Shown: piece after piece, positions 1-8,909 of the stretch
How positions within the stretch are numbered: the first letter of the stretch is position 1
How the letters are laid out: each line of letters starts with the position of its first letter
Assembly: GCA_020002185.1 (NCBI GenBank)
Contig: CM034531.1
Span: 40,716,365 to 40,780,364, forward strand
DNA from: Paraescarpia echinospica
Lineage: Eukaryota > Annelida > Polychaeta > Sabellida > Siboglinidae
Direction of reading: 5' to 3'
DNA length: 64,000 bases
Position numbers and translations under genes: made by a program
The notes under the pieces: generated by a model
Databases searched by the model: none
What the model was told of the DNA's origin: nothing
What the model saw: the letters and a program-made list of their open reading frames with translations, nothing else

Positions 1-1
1 C

Positions 2-712
2 AAGCAGAGTCTGAAGGCCGCAGCGGCCGGCGTCGGTCAACAGCAGCAACCTACGCCAGCAGTAGCAGCGGTGTCAACGGGGACGGCTCCTGTTAAGAGG
101 CACGTGGTGCTCATCGCACCACCGCTGGTTGCCGTCGGACGTAACCGAAGCGCCGAAGAGGCCTTGGGCACCGTCGAGATGGCTGCGGGGCAGCCACCCC
201 TAGTGCGGAGCGCGTCACTCGAGCGCGAATGTGAGTCGACGGCATCATCGCGGGCTACATTGGTGAGTCTGAGGCATCTGCAGTGTGCAAACAACGGTGT
301 TTATAAGATTAAGTCGCCCGTTATGATCGACGCTGTGTCGTACAAAGAGAATTGTACGTATTTGGGATGCTCCCGGTGTCGACGAAAATTGTATGAGAAA
401 AACAATGGCGGACGAATGGTATGTCGAACGCACGGTGAGGTGTTGGTGCCGAAATATTTCTTCGCGTTGCGTGTGATGGTGAGGGATGGTGAGGATGAGG
501 AAGACGAGCTTTGGATTACTTTGTTTGACATACATATGTCTAATCTCGTCGAGTATCACGCCGACTACTTGGTGGAGTTGAGCGAGGAGCCACTCCGCGA
601 TACCGTGCTGGAGTTAACCGGCACGGAAGTGGAGATCAGTGTGCGTAAGACGACTTGGAACGGGGAGCCATCGTATTCTGTGCGCACACTAAAGAGATAC
701 AACGACGCCTAA
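2..712 (+). CDS. RPA-like zinc-ribbon OB-fold protein (5' partial)
   Basis: The frame is open from the first bases of the window to the TAA at 710-712, so the start lies upstream; the only in-window starts are non-ATG (a GTG at 71) or late ATGs. The first third is Ala/Gln/Pro-rich and looks disordered. The rest resembles the C-terminal DNA-binding domain of the large subunit of replication protein A: a Tyr-Lys-x-Asn-Cys strand, a CSRC pair, a 'NNGG' turn, a CRTH pair, then a Tyr-Phe-Phe-Ala-Leu strand and 'LWITLFD'. CxxC plus CxxH would hold one zinc. In that family the domain binds single-stranded DNA. It lies upstream of, and on the same strand as, the Polinton polymerase, so a single-strand-binding role in replication is inferred. 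Host origin cannot be excluded. Confidence 0.6.
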   Translation, partial: KQSLKAAAAGVGQQQQPTPAVAAVSTGTAPVKRHVVLIAPPLVAVGRNRSAEEALGTVEMAAGQPPLVRSASLERECESTASSRATLVSLRHLQCANNGVYKIKSPVMIDAVSYKENCTYLGCSRCRRKLYEKNNGGRMVCRTHGEVLVPKYFFALRVMVRDGEDEEDELWITLFDIHMSNLVEYHADYLVELSEEPLRDTVLELTGTEVEISVRKTTWNGEPSYSVRTLKRYNDA

Positions 713-713
713 T

Positions 714-911
714 GTGTTGTGTTGTTTGTATGAAGAGTGCCCGATACTGGTAGATTTGCTGACGCATGCGAACGTGCAACAACGAATGATAAGGTGGCGT
801 GAACGTGAAATAACTGAGGAGGCCTGGCAACTACTAGTCGAGACGGAAGAGAATTACATAAAGGCGTTTTGGCTAGCTTACGAAGCGAACTTATTTTGTA
901 GCATTCCGTAA
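714..911 (+). CDS. small ORF, unknown function
   Basis: This 65-residue ORF starts with an ATG two bases after the preceding stop codon. It is rich in Glu, Trp and hydrophobic residues with a helical pattern (…RWREREITEEAW…). I recognise no family. The tight spacing to the RPA-like gene and a composition like the neighbouring Polinton genes make coding plausible. A sequence with a branch-point-like ctaac and a TAG follows at 911-937, so it might instead be an exon. Confidence 0.3.
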   Translation: MLCCLYEECPILVDLLTHANVQQRMIRWREREITEEAWQLLVETEENYIKAFWLAYEANLFCSIP

Positions 912-961
912 CTAACAGTTGTGTTTATATGCTGTAGGAAGTGCGCCGCGTACTGCAGAAT

Positions 962-1102
962 ATGTTAGAGAACAACGAAAGGATGCGTGCGAGGTACGAT
1001 GCTGTTGCCACGTTCGTAAGAACGCTGCTGGAACGTGAAGTGGAGGGAGCTATAAAGAGGGAGGAGGAGGCCGACAAGGAAGGTCACAATCAGGCGGACT
1101 AA
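962..1102 (+). CDS. small helical ORF, unknown function
   Basis: ATG to TAA gives 46 residues. The frame is open back to 938, directly after an in-frame TAG. The product is highly charged (Arg/Glu-rich, ending in a Lys-Arg-Glu-Glu-Glu-Ala-Asp stretch) and probably alpha-helical. A further open stretch, 1117-1203, has the same character and also starts directly after an in-frame TAG. No family is recognised. They could be exons of one gene, remnants of a broken gene, or separate short peptides. Confidence 0.25.
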   Translation: MLENNERMRARYDAVATFVRTLLEREVEGAIKREEEADKEGHNQAD

Positions 1103-1222
1103 TCATAATAATGTAGGATGTGCTGCTGCAACGCACCAGACGTGAATGTATGCGAGATTTCATAGACGCGTTGCTGACGGTGGTCACCGAACGTAAAGAG
1201 TAGGACATGCTTTGTGCTGTAG

Positions 1223-1909
1223 GGAGGAAGCGGAGTGCGTGACGCTAACGTGTTGGACGCCATCATTGAGGAGGCGCTCGGTGTATCGGATACAGCCGCG
1301 CATCGACACTGCGAAACGACTCGAGCGCCACCACCGACGTATAACGAAAGCCTGTACTCGCCACTGGGGACGATGGGGCCGACGTGCGCTCCGTGTTGGA
1401 GCCTATCGGAGGATGTATCGCAACGTCAAATCGTCGTGCCGAGCAGGGCCCTGTTGGTCTGCCGTTATGAGCAGCTCGCAATGGCCCTCTTCGCCGAGAC
1501 CCTCGGTGAGATGATACTGGAGCGGGCGTGCGATAATTGCGGCGTATGCGAGCCCAATGAGGGCTGCCCGTATGTACATATGGTCGGCTATCGTGCGGGA
1601 CGGCCGAACCGTGTCTACATACAGCGCTTCGACAACACGGGGTGCATCGAAATGCGACACTTCAACGCCGTGTTGGGAACGTTTCTACGTCGGTCCCTTA
1701 TTCCGTGCTTCACGCGTCTCGTGCAAATTTTGCACGAAACTACGGTGACAACTGGTCAGCAGCCGCAAACGGGTCGTACGGGGGAACTGTATCTGGTCCA
1801 GTTCGTTTCGGACTGGCTACTAGGAACGAACTGGCACGACTACATGAGCCACGTTCAGCTGGAGTCGGCCGTCCATACGTACGTTCAACGCAGGAGTGGA
1901 CTCGAATAA
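1223..1909 (+). CDS. unknown Cys-containing protein of the Polinton early block
   Basis: The open frame runs from 1223, right after an in-frame TAG at 1220, to the TAA at 1907-1909. The first ATG is at 1373 and would give a 178-residue protein; translation from the open start would give about 228 residues. A Cys-rich patch (CDNCGVCEPNEGCPYVH) near the middle may bind zinc, and the C-terminal half is regular, with many aromatic and hydrophobic positions. No known domain is recognised. It lies between the RPA-like gene and the polymerase on the same strand and with similar GC-rich codon use, so it is probably a Polinton accessory or replication gene. Confidence 0.45.
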   Translation, partial: GGSGVRDANVLDAIIEEALGVSDTAAHRHCETTRAPPPTYNESLYSPLGTMGPTCAPCWSLSEDVSQRQIVVPSRALLVCRYEQLAMALFAETLGEMILERACDNCGVCEPNEGCPYVHMVGYRAGRPNRVYIQRFDNTGCIEMRHFNAVLGTFLRRSLIPCFTRLVQILHETTVTTGQQPQTGRTGELYLVQFVSDWLLGTNWHDYMSHVQLESAVHTYVQRRSGLE

Positions 1910-2336
1910 AGAACGAACAATGCTTGCTTTGCTATATTTCGATTAAATAACGAACAATGCTTGCTTTCCTATAGTAACAAAAGCGTTGAACGCTGTTTTT
2001 GAATGGTGTACTTAATAAAACGTTGAAAATGTACTTTCCGTTTCCGAGTTACACACATTACCCAAAACGTCCGAGTTACAAAAATCAACGCTAGGACGAC
2101 ACCCCCTTATTACCTAAAACATTCCTTCCGCTAGGGTGTAGTCACCACCACCACCACTTGTTACCCACAATGCACTCCGAGTTACCTTACCCAAAACAAC
2201 GCAGTTACCTAAAACATTCCTTCCGCTAGGGCGTAACTACCACTTGTTACCCACAATGCACTCCGAGTTACCTGAACATTTTTCGCTAGGACACAGTCAC
2301 CACCACCACCACCACCACCACCACAGCCACCACTGT
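1910..2336 (+). repeat. repeat-rich region upstream of the polymerase
   Basis: No gene is visible. A short direct repeat (acgaacaatgcttgcttt) occurs at about 1911 and 1951. Two long similar units containing 'ttacctaaaacattccttcc', 'cgctagg', 'cacttgttacccac' and 'aatgcactccgagttacc' occur at about 2110-2190 and 2210-2272. CAC/CCA trinucleotide runs lie at 2145-2156 and 2295-2330. The heptamer CGCTAGG occurs at 2089, 2129, 2224 and 2284. The layout suggests a promoter or enhancer region for the polymerase gene. Confidence 0.6.
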
Positions 2337-2376
2337 CATAAATGTTCGAAAAAGTAGCAGCAGTCAGTCAGTCAGT
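2337..2376 (+). promoter_or_regulatory. probable core promoter of the polymerase gene
   Basis: A TATA-like CATAAATG at 2337-2344 is followed, about 20-30 bases later, by CAGTCAGTCAGTCAGT (2361-2376), which contains repeated TCAGT initiator-like sequences. The polymerase ATG is at 2382. The spacing fits an RNA polymerase II core promoter with a very short 5' leader. This is a pattern match only. Confidence 0.4.
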
Positions 2377-2381
2377 AGAGA

Positions 2382-5300
2382 ATGCCGCCTCCTTCTCTTC
2401 CTACTAGATGGCAATGTCCGAAATGCGGGGGTTATTTCGCGAAACAGTCGACGTTAGAGCGACACGCGAAGAGCTCGGAAAGATGCGGCAACGACGCGCT
2501 ATGCGTAAAACGACGAGAGTGCCCAAAATGTGGCGCGACGTACACTACGCGTCACGCTATGCTACGACACCTGAAGGAGCGATGCGGTCGTCAGACGGCG
2601 CCACCGTCTGGTAGTAGTAGTAATGAACCGGTGGCGGCCGCTAGGGCGGCGTCACCCGACGGTCTACAGCGTGTCGTGGACGAGCACCGGCGCAGCATGG
2701 AGACGTCGGTAGCGCGCGGTGCCGTGCAGTCCCGTTACAACTATCGCATGACCGCCTGTACGAGTACGCGGGTGCTCGAACCGCGTCTGAGGGCAATGTT
2801 TCGCGAAAAAAAGAATGCCTTTAAAATTAATGTAAGCTACGGTTTCGTATTGCGCCACAAGGTGTCGGGTCGGTACCGATATTTTCATTCTTCCTGTAAC
2901 TGTTGCGGTCGCCTCCTCGAAACTCCCGCCCTCGTTACCGATAGTCGTTCGTTCGAACGTTTTCTCGACGCCGTGCGCACGACCGACGTACTGCAGTACG
3001 CCATCGCGCAGCGTCCCGACTCGGGGTGGGTCGTCGAGCTCGTAACGAACGCCACCTACTTCGTGAACGCCATCATTGCCCATCCTATCGGGTGCGTTGG
3101 CGCGACGCTCCCCGCCTACGTGCGCGCCAACAGGGTCATCGTGTCGTTGACGAAAGATCGTCGAGGCACGCCCTACGACGATCATCTATGCCTCTTCCGT
3201 TGCATCGGCCTCCACCTGCAAGGCGACGGCCGACGACGCGAAATCGATACGACCCGTTTAACGAAAGTCGCTAAACGACTGTACGCGCAGTATTGTCGCG
3301 CCACGCGCATGACGGCCCCGAACGGTGTCCGCCTGAACGAACTGAAACGCGTGGAGACGGTTTTCGGCATCAACGTCGCCGTCTATCGACTGACGGCGGC
3401 GAATGGTGCCGCCGAACTAGTCCGTCGGTCGCTAGAAGTGCACCCCACGACTTTAAAATTCAACCTGTACGAGACGCACTTCTCGTACATAAGCGACCTG
3501 CGCGCGTACACGAAAACGTAGAAGTGCGGAAAATGTGGCAACGCCCTCTGAAGGAGCTCGTAAAAGTTACGACGTCACGAAGCGACGTGCGAAGGTGGCG
3601 TTCGTCACGTGTTCCCCGGCGGTATCTACCGGCCGACGCCGTCCGTATTTCAGCGGCTCGACGACGAAGGCGTCGACGTCGGCGACGACGACCTGCGCTA
3701 CTACCCGTACCGCGCGACGTTCGATTTTGAATGCTATTTCGCCGATAACGATCTGCCGACGGATACCAACAAATGCCGGTGGATAGCGCGACACGAACTG
3801 CTCAGCGTGAGCGTCGCGTCGACCGACCCCGGCCACGAAGCGGCGCGGTGTTACGTCACGACCGGCGATTCGGCCGAACTCGCGCGTCGCCTCATCGACG
3901 ACCTGGAAGCCGCGAGCGCGGCGGCGTGCGCGGCTCTACGCCCCCGCTACGACGCGAACTTCGAGGCGCTCGACGCGCTCGACGCCGACTGGCGGCGACG
4001 GTGCAACAACGACGGCGACGTCGGCGCGTCACCGTACGCCGTACTCGCCGACCGCCTGTGGAGACATCTTCGTCAAATGCCCGTACTGGGATTCAATTTC
4101 GGTAAGTACGATCTGAATGTCGTCAAGAAGTACTTGACCCCCCTGCTCATAACCGGCGACGCGCAGCACACGTCGACGGTGTTTACCATTAAACGACAAA
4201 ACAATTACATGTGCCTGACGACGTCGACGTTGAAGTTCCTCGATATAACTAATTACCTCGCGCCCGGCGTTAGCTACGATCACTTTCTGGAAGCGTACGG
4301 CTACTCGGCGACGAAGGGGTACTTTCCGTACGAACATATCGACGCGTTGACGCGCCTGGACGAAACCGCCCTGCCGCCGCGCGAAGTTTTCTACAGCCGC
4401 CTGAAACGCGAGGGAATCTCCGCGGAGGCGTATGAGATCTGCGCGACGGCGTGGCGTGAAGAGCACATGAAGACGATGCGCGATTTTCTGATGTGGTATA
4501 ACAATCGAGACGTGGCGCCGTTTCTCGAGGCCGTCGATCGCCAGTTCGCCTTCTATCGGCGCCGACGAATCGACAAGTTCAAGGACGCCATCAGCGTACC
4601 GGGGTTGACGTTGTTGTACCTGTTCAACGACCTGCCGACGTCGATCCATTTCTCGCTGTTCAACGATCCCAACAAAGATCTGTACCGCCTGCTGCAGTCG
4701 CAGATCGTCGGCGGCCCGTCGATCATCTTTGCGCGCCACCACGAGGCCGGCGTGACGGCGATTCGAGGCGACGCGCCGTGTCGTTCGATAGTCGGTTTCG
4801 ATGCGAACGGCCTCTATCTGAGGACGATAGTGCAGGAGATGCCGACGGGCTGGTACACGCGTCGGCGCGCGTAGAACGCCTTTCGACCGGAACGCGTGCA
4901 CCGCTACGGTCGTATGGCCGTGGAGTGGTTGACGTGGGTGGAGGCACAAACCGGCGCGCATATACGTCACAAGTTGAACGGACGCGAGAAGCGCATCAGA
5001 AAGTACCGAGTCGACGGCTGATGTGCCGCCACGCGAACGGAGTACCAATTTCACGGCTGCTATTTTCACGGCTGCCCGACGTGCCAGGCGCACGTGACGA
5101 CGAACGCCGTCAACGGTCAACCGATGATGACGCTGGACGCAGCGACGAACGCCGTGACCACCTACCTGCGCCGTTTCGTCGACGACGTCGTCGATATGTG
5201 GGAGTGCCAGTGGCGTGCCGTGCGACCACCCGCGGTGCCGACGCCGCCCGACGCGTCACGATGGCGTCCGGCCGCCGCCCCCATTACGCGCTCGACGATA

Positions 5301-6514
5301 CTGGAGGGGGTGCGCGACGGCTGTCTGTTCGGCCTCGTGCAGTGCGATATCGCCGTGCCGGAAGCACTTCGCGCCAAGTTCGCCGAAATGCTTCCCATGT
5401 TCAAGAACGTCGATATCACGGGCGACGATCTCAGCCCGTTCATGCGCCGCTACGCCGAGTCGCACGATCTCCTCACCCGACCTCAATGGACGTTCGTCGG
5501 TCGCTACTTCGGCGCCGAGATCGTGCTCGCGACGCCCCTCCTACGCTTGTATCTGGCGCACGGTCTCGTCGTCGAGCCCGTCTACCAGGTCATCGAGTAC
5601 GTGCCGATCGCGTGCTTTCGCCGTTTCGGCGACACGGTCTCGTCGGCGCGACGCGAGGGCGACATCGATCCCGACAAATCGATCATCGCCGATACCTTTA
5701 AACTTCTCGGCAACAGTTCGTATGGGAAAACGATTACGCACGTCGATCGGCACCGGGAAATCAAGTACGCCACGCCGGTCGGCGCCTCGATGCTCGTCAA
5801 CAACCGTCGCTTCCGGCAACTCGACGTCGTCGTCGACGACGCGCTGTACGAGGTGGCGCTGAATACATACATATCGGCTATTTCGTCTTACAGTACGCGA
5901 AATTGAGGATGCTCGAATTCTATTTCGATTTCGTCGACGCCTACATCCCCCGCCCGCTCTTCCAGTACTGTGCTATGGACACGTACTCGGTGTACATTGC
6001 CCTCGCGGGGCGCGACGTCGACGCGCTGGTGCCGGAAGAACAACGCGAACACTACTTCCGGAATCGTTCGCTCTGGTTTCCGGCCGAATGCTGCGACGCG
6101 CACGTGGACGCGTACGTACGACGCCGCGTCGCCGGAATACCGTGGACGGAGGACGCGCCGGCCTGCTGCACGCGTCGACGCCTGTTCGATCGTCGAACGC
6201 CGGGTCTCTTCAAAGAAGAGTGGCGCAGCGACGGAATCGTGGCGCTGTGCAGCAAGACCTACTACTGCTTCGGCGGCGACAACGGCCCGAAGTACAGCAC
6301 GAAGGGACTGAGCAAACGACAGAAGGACATCGACGAGCACACCTTCCTCGCCGTACTGCGCGACCGACTCAACGGCGTCGGCTGGAACCGCGGTTTCCAA
6401 GTGAAATACTCGTCCGTGTTGACGTACGTTCAAGAGCGCGCGGCGTTGAGCTACTTCTACGCTAAAATCCGCGTGCTCGACGACGGCGTCACCACGGCGC
6501 CGATACTCGTCTAA
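2382..6514 (+). pseudogene. POLB: Polinton protein-primed family-B DNA polymerase, inactivated
   Basis: Two C2H2/C2HC zinc fingers sit at the N-terminus (CPKCGG…, CPKCGA…). An N-terminal domain ending '…NLYETHFSYISDL' (2382-3521) follows, and then a third, broken zinc finger. The exonuclease motifs are FDFE (about 3722) and NFGKYDL (about 4095). Polymerase motif A is FDANGLY (about 4797) and motif B is KLLGNSSYGK (about 5700). The KxY-type 'KYSTKG' is at about 6290. The order matches metazoan Polinton pPolB. The reading frame is kept but has in-frame stops at 3519 (TAG), 3549 (TGA), 3561 (TAA), 4872 (TAG) and 5019 (TGA), and a frameshift at about 5865-5870 in a TACATA run. Motif C reads MDTYSVY, so the second metal-binding Asp of DTDS is Tyr. 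This copy cannot encode an active polymerase. Confidence 0.92.
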
Positions 6515-6700
6515 CTCGTATAACTAACCTAAGCAGGACACGTCTAACCCGTCTAACCTAAGGAATGCCCCACCCTAGGGGTAGTTTCTGTATGTATGTA
6601 TGTAGGTGTATGTATGTAGGTAGGGTAATAATAAAAAACAATTGTGCACAGTCATCGTTTTTTTATTACTACTACTATACACCTAAAAGCGAAAGCGTTG
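6515..6700. terminator. convergent 3' region with polyadenylation signals on both strands
   Basis: The plus-strand polymerase gene and the minus-strand protease gene converge here. AATAAA lies on the plus strand at 6630-6635, and on the minus strand at 6662-6667, 34 bases past the protease stop. A TGTATG/TAGG short tandem repeat lies at about 6592-6625. Confidence 0.6.
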
Positions 6701-7159
6701 TTAATGTTGTAATGGTTTTAGCCAATCTAATACGAGACAGTCATTGGCCACCCGATCGGTGCCGAATAGGCTCTGGAACGTCGTCAACGGCATTCCGCGA
6801 CATCGGAGGAGGAGGTAGGCGACGCAATATTGTCCGCACACGTTAGAGACGACGCTCTGCAACCGCTTGTCGTTGTACGTCCACGCGTCTCCGCAGTTGC
6901 GGTGCAGGAACGCGTGGAAGTCGGCGTGCAGCGGCGGCAGACCGTACGAATGGAAGTACTCGCCTCGCCGGTCGGCGTCCACGTAGACGGCCACCCAGTG
7001 CTGCCCCGGCTCGCCGCCGTCGTCGGTGTTGCACACGAAAGCCGTCGGGTAAACGGTGGTGGTGGTGGTAAGTAGCGCATCTTTAGGCACGACGCCGACG
7101 ACGATACGTTTAGCGTACGTATCGTGTTCCAGGCGACGCATCAGTTGAAACGTATCCAT
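6701..7159 (-). CDS. PRO: adenain-like cysteine protease of the Polinton
   Basis: The uninterrupted 152-residue ORF starts at the ATG at 7157-7159, two bases from the capsid gene stop. The fold signature of adenovirus-type proteases is clear: H54 in 'QHWVAVYV', Q101, and C108 in 'NVCGQYC' with the usual 7-residue Gln-Cys spacing. In adenain and Polinton relatives the third catalytic position is Glu or Asp, 16-17 residues after the His. Here that position is H70 (YFHSYG). The enzyme family matures capsid proteins in the particle. The frame is intact but the acid-to-His change may reduce or abolish activity. Assignment to the family is secure; activity is uncertain. Confidence 0.88.
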   Translation of the reverse strand: MDTFQLMRRLEHDTYAKRIVVGVVPKDALLTTTTTVYPTAFVCNTDDGGEPGQHWVAVYVDADRRGEYFHSYGLPPLHADFHAFLHRNCGDAWTYNDKRLQSVVSNVCGQYCVAYLLLRCRGMPLTTFQSLFGTDRVANDCLVLDWLKPLQH

Positions 7160-7161
7160 AG

Positions 7162-8466
7162 TTACCAGTCGTACACGAAGTTCCGGTTCCTGTCGATCTC
7201 CAGCACCGTCTCGAATTCCGCGCACACGACGACGTTCACCGGACGGGGTAGCGGCGTCCCGAAGTGCATTTCGGCGCCCACGGTCCCCTGACGCACCACG
7301 TTGAAATGGTCCCCGTCGCAACAGTCGGGCGTCAGGTCGAAACCGAAGATGGTGTAGCCGGCGCCGAAGTCCGTGCGCGATACGTCGTTCCCCTCGTCCT
7401 CGTACGCCTTTCCGGTGGACTCGAAGAGATTCATGTAGCTCCGCACGTACCGGTTGTGCGGGAAGTCCGGCTGCAGCGGCTTGCTCGGCACCTGACGTCC
7501 GTCGACGACGAGCGTAAGGAAGTTTATGTCGTTGTGGCGCGCGTCGAACGGATTTCTAGTGTATTCTCCGTTGTAGGCGACGTTATCGATCATCATCAGG
7601 AAGATGCGTTTCGGAATTGCACCCATGTACAAGTTCTCGTGCGTGTGCGATAGCGTACCCGCCGTTATCGAGAACGATTTGCAGTCGATGCGGCGCATCG
7701 GAAACTTAGCTGTTCCCAACGTCCACGCTTTGATATGTTCCATCTGGAAGTCCGGGTTCAACTTCACTTTTCGCACGTGCAGGCGAATCGACTGCAGCAC
7801 GAGGCGCCACCCCGGTACGGCTTGCGCGCCCATGAGCGCGAAGGCGTCCTTCGAGCGCACCATGCGTACTTTCGTGTCGACGCCGTTCGGCATGTGCCTG
7901 TTTAGCATAAACGCGTCGACGTGCACGCGTCCCATCATCTCCACCTCGTTGCTATCGGCCGTCATGACGCGGCGTGCCTCGAACCCGCCGTTGTTGTTCC
8001 CGAGCGCGTCCATGTGTCCGGCGGTGTCTTTGTACCACAACGAGCCCGTGAGATGCGACCGTTTCGCGTCGCTACCGTAACTCAGCAGGGTCTCGAGGTA
8101 GGCCCGGTATGCGAACGTATTGGTCGACGGCGTCACGAGGGTGCCGTTCAGCGACACGTCGATTTGACTGAACATCGAATGCAGGAAATTGTTGACCGGG
8201 GCCCCGTTGGCGCCGGCCGCCAGATTGGTACCGTCCCCCTGAACCACTTTGAAGCGGACGTACACTTGAAGGCTCGCCAGGTCCGTATAGTCGTTGCCCG
8301 AGCCCGGGATGAGGAACTCGATAGGGCCGCCGGCGTCAAGAGCCGTCAGCGGCTGGAAGACGGTCCACTGACAGCTCTCGACGCTCGTCTGCGTCACCGG
8401 CCCGCTGAACAGGTCCAGTTCGGCCTTCACGCCCTCGCACGATGCTCCATTCACGAACGTCATCAT
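7162..8466 (-). CDS. MCP: Polinton major capsid protein (double jelly-roll, hexon-like)
   Basis: The uninterrupted ORF is 434 residues, the usual size for metazoan Polinton/adintovirus MCPs. Recognisable family blocks include the N-terminal 'ELDLFSGPVTQTSVES', 'IEFLIPGSG', 'LWYKDTAGHMD', 'MVRSKDAFALM', 'GQ/GRQVPSKPLQPDF', 'NRYVRSYMNLFESTGK', 'FDLTPD' and the C-terminal 'AEFETVLEIDRNRN'. In related viruses the protein trimerises to build the icosahedral shell. The start codon overlaps the stop of the upstream core-protein gene (TAATG). It is the best-preserved gene in the element: no stop or frameshift is visible although the polymerase is destroyed. Confidence 0.93.
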   Translation of the reverse strand: MMTFVNGASCEGVKAELDLFSGPVTQTSVESCQWTVFQPLTALDAGGPIEFLIPGSGNDYTDLASLQVYVRFKVVQGDGTNLAAGANGAPVNNFLHSMFSQIDVSLNGTLVTPSTNTFAYRAYLETLLSYGSDAKRSHLTGSLWYKDTAGHMDALGNNNGGFEARRVMTADSNEVEMMGRVHVDAFMLNRHMPNGVDTKVRMVRSKDAFALMGAQAVPGWRLVLQSIRLHVRKVKLNPDFQMEHIKAWTLGTAKFPMRRIDCKSFSITAGTLSHTHENLYMGAIPKRIFLMMIDNVAYNGEYTRNPFDARHNDINFLTLVVDGRQVPSKPLQPDFPHNRYVRSYMNLFESTGKAYEDEGNDVSRTDFGAGYTIFGFDLTPDCCDGDHFNVVRQGTVGAEMHFGTPLPRPVNVVVCAEFETVLEIDRNRNFVYDW

Positions 8467-8909
8467 TACTCGTCGAATATATCGTCCTTTCGAAGCCGTC
8501 TCTTTCGCCTACTGACGGCCGTCGCCGCTAGGCGCGGTCTCTTTATGGAGGCGCCGCGGCGGCGCTGCTGCGTTTTTTTCCTCTTCTTCTTCGTCGGTGG
8601 CTGTGACGACGAATTCATTAGGCCGTCGGGAAGATCGGCGCCGGCCTCCTTCGCGCGTCGTTTTATCGACTGTTTCAGATTGCCACCGGCGACGACGTCC
8701 CGCGCCACGCGCACGCCGGTGTTGAGCGCACGTTTTCCCAACGCCAACGCGTCTCTCTTGATAAGCGGCATGGCACTTCGAAACAGACTCCCGAAGAGAT
8801 TGCCCAGACCGTGACCTCGTTTCCCCCGACCACCGACGAAAACCGGCAGCTGACCGCCGACCTGACGAACGTAGTAGTCCTCGTACGGGTTCTTCGTCGC
8901 CGGAATGTT
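8466..8909 (-). CDS. pX-like basic virion core protein, start codon not visible
   Basis: The frame is open from at least 8909 to the TAA at 8466-8468. The first ATG is only at 8771, giving 101 residues. The 46 codons before that ATG carry the family hallmark (tandem Tyr, 'LPVFVGGRG', 'HGLGNLFGSLFRSA'), which leads directly into 'MPLIKRDALALGKRALNTG' and 'ARDVVAGGNLKQSIKRRAKEA'. The C-terminus is very basic with a nuclear-localisation-type 'PTKKKRKK'. Proteins of this kind in Polintons and adintoviruses resemble adenovirus pX/core proteins and are thought to be virion components. No in-frame ATG precedes the conserved block, so the start codon was lost, is non-AUG, or lies in another exon. The 5' end overlaps the integrase 3' end. 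Confidence 0.7.
   Translation of the reverse strand, partial: NIPATKNPYEDYYVRQVGGQLPVFVGGRGKRGHGLGNLFGSLFRSAMPLIKRDALALGKRALNTGVRVARDVVAGGNLKQSIKRRAKEAGADLPDGLMNSSSQPPTKKKRKKTQQRRRGASIKRPRLAATAVSRRKRRLRKDDIFDE

Noticed and set aside
4029..5120. A 363-codon minus-strand ORF across the polymerase
   Set aside because: It is antisense to clear polymerase motifs; GC-rich coding DNA often leaves the opposite strand open.
7921..8814. A 297-codon plus-strand ORF across the capsid and core genes
   Set aside because: Antisense shadow of the capsid gene; no domain is recognisable and it spans two genes.
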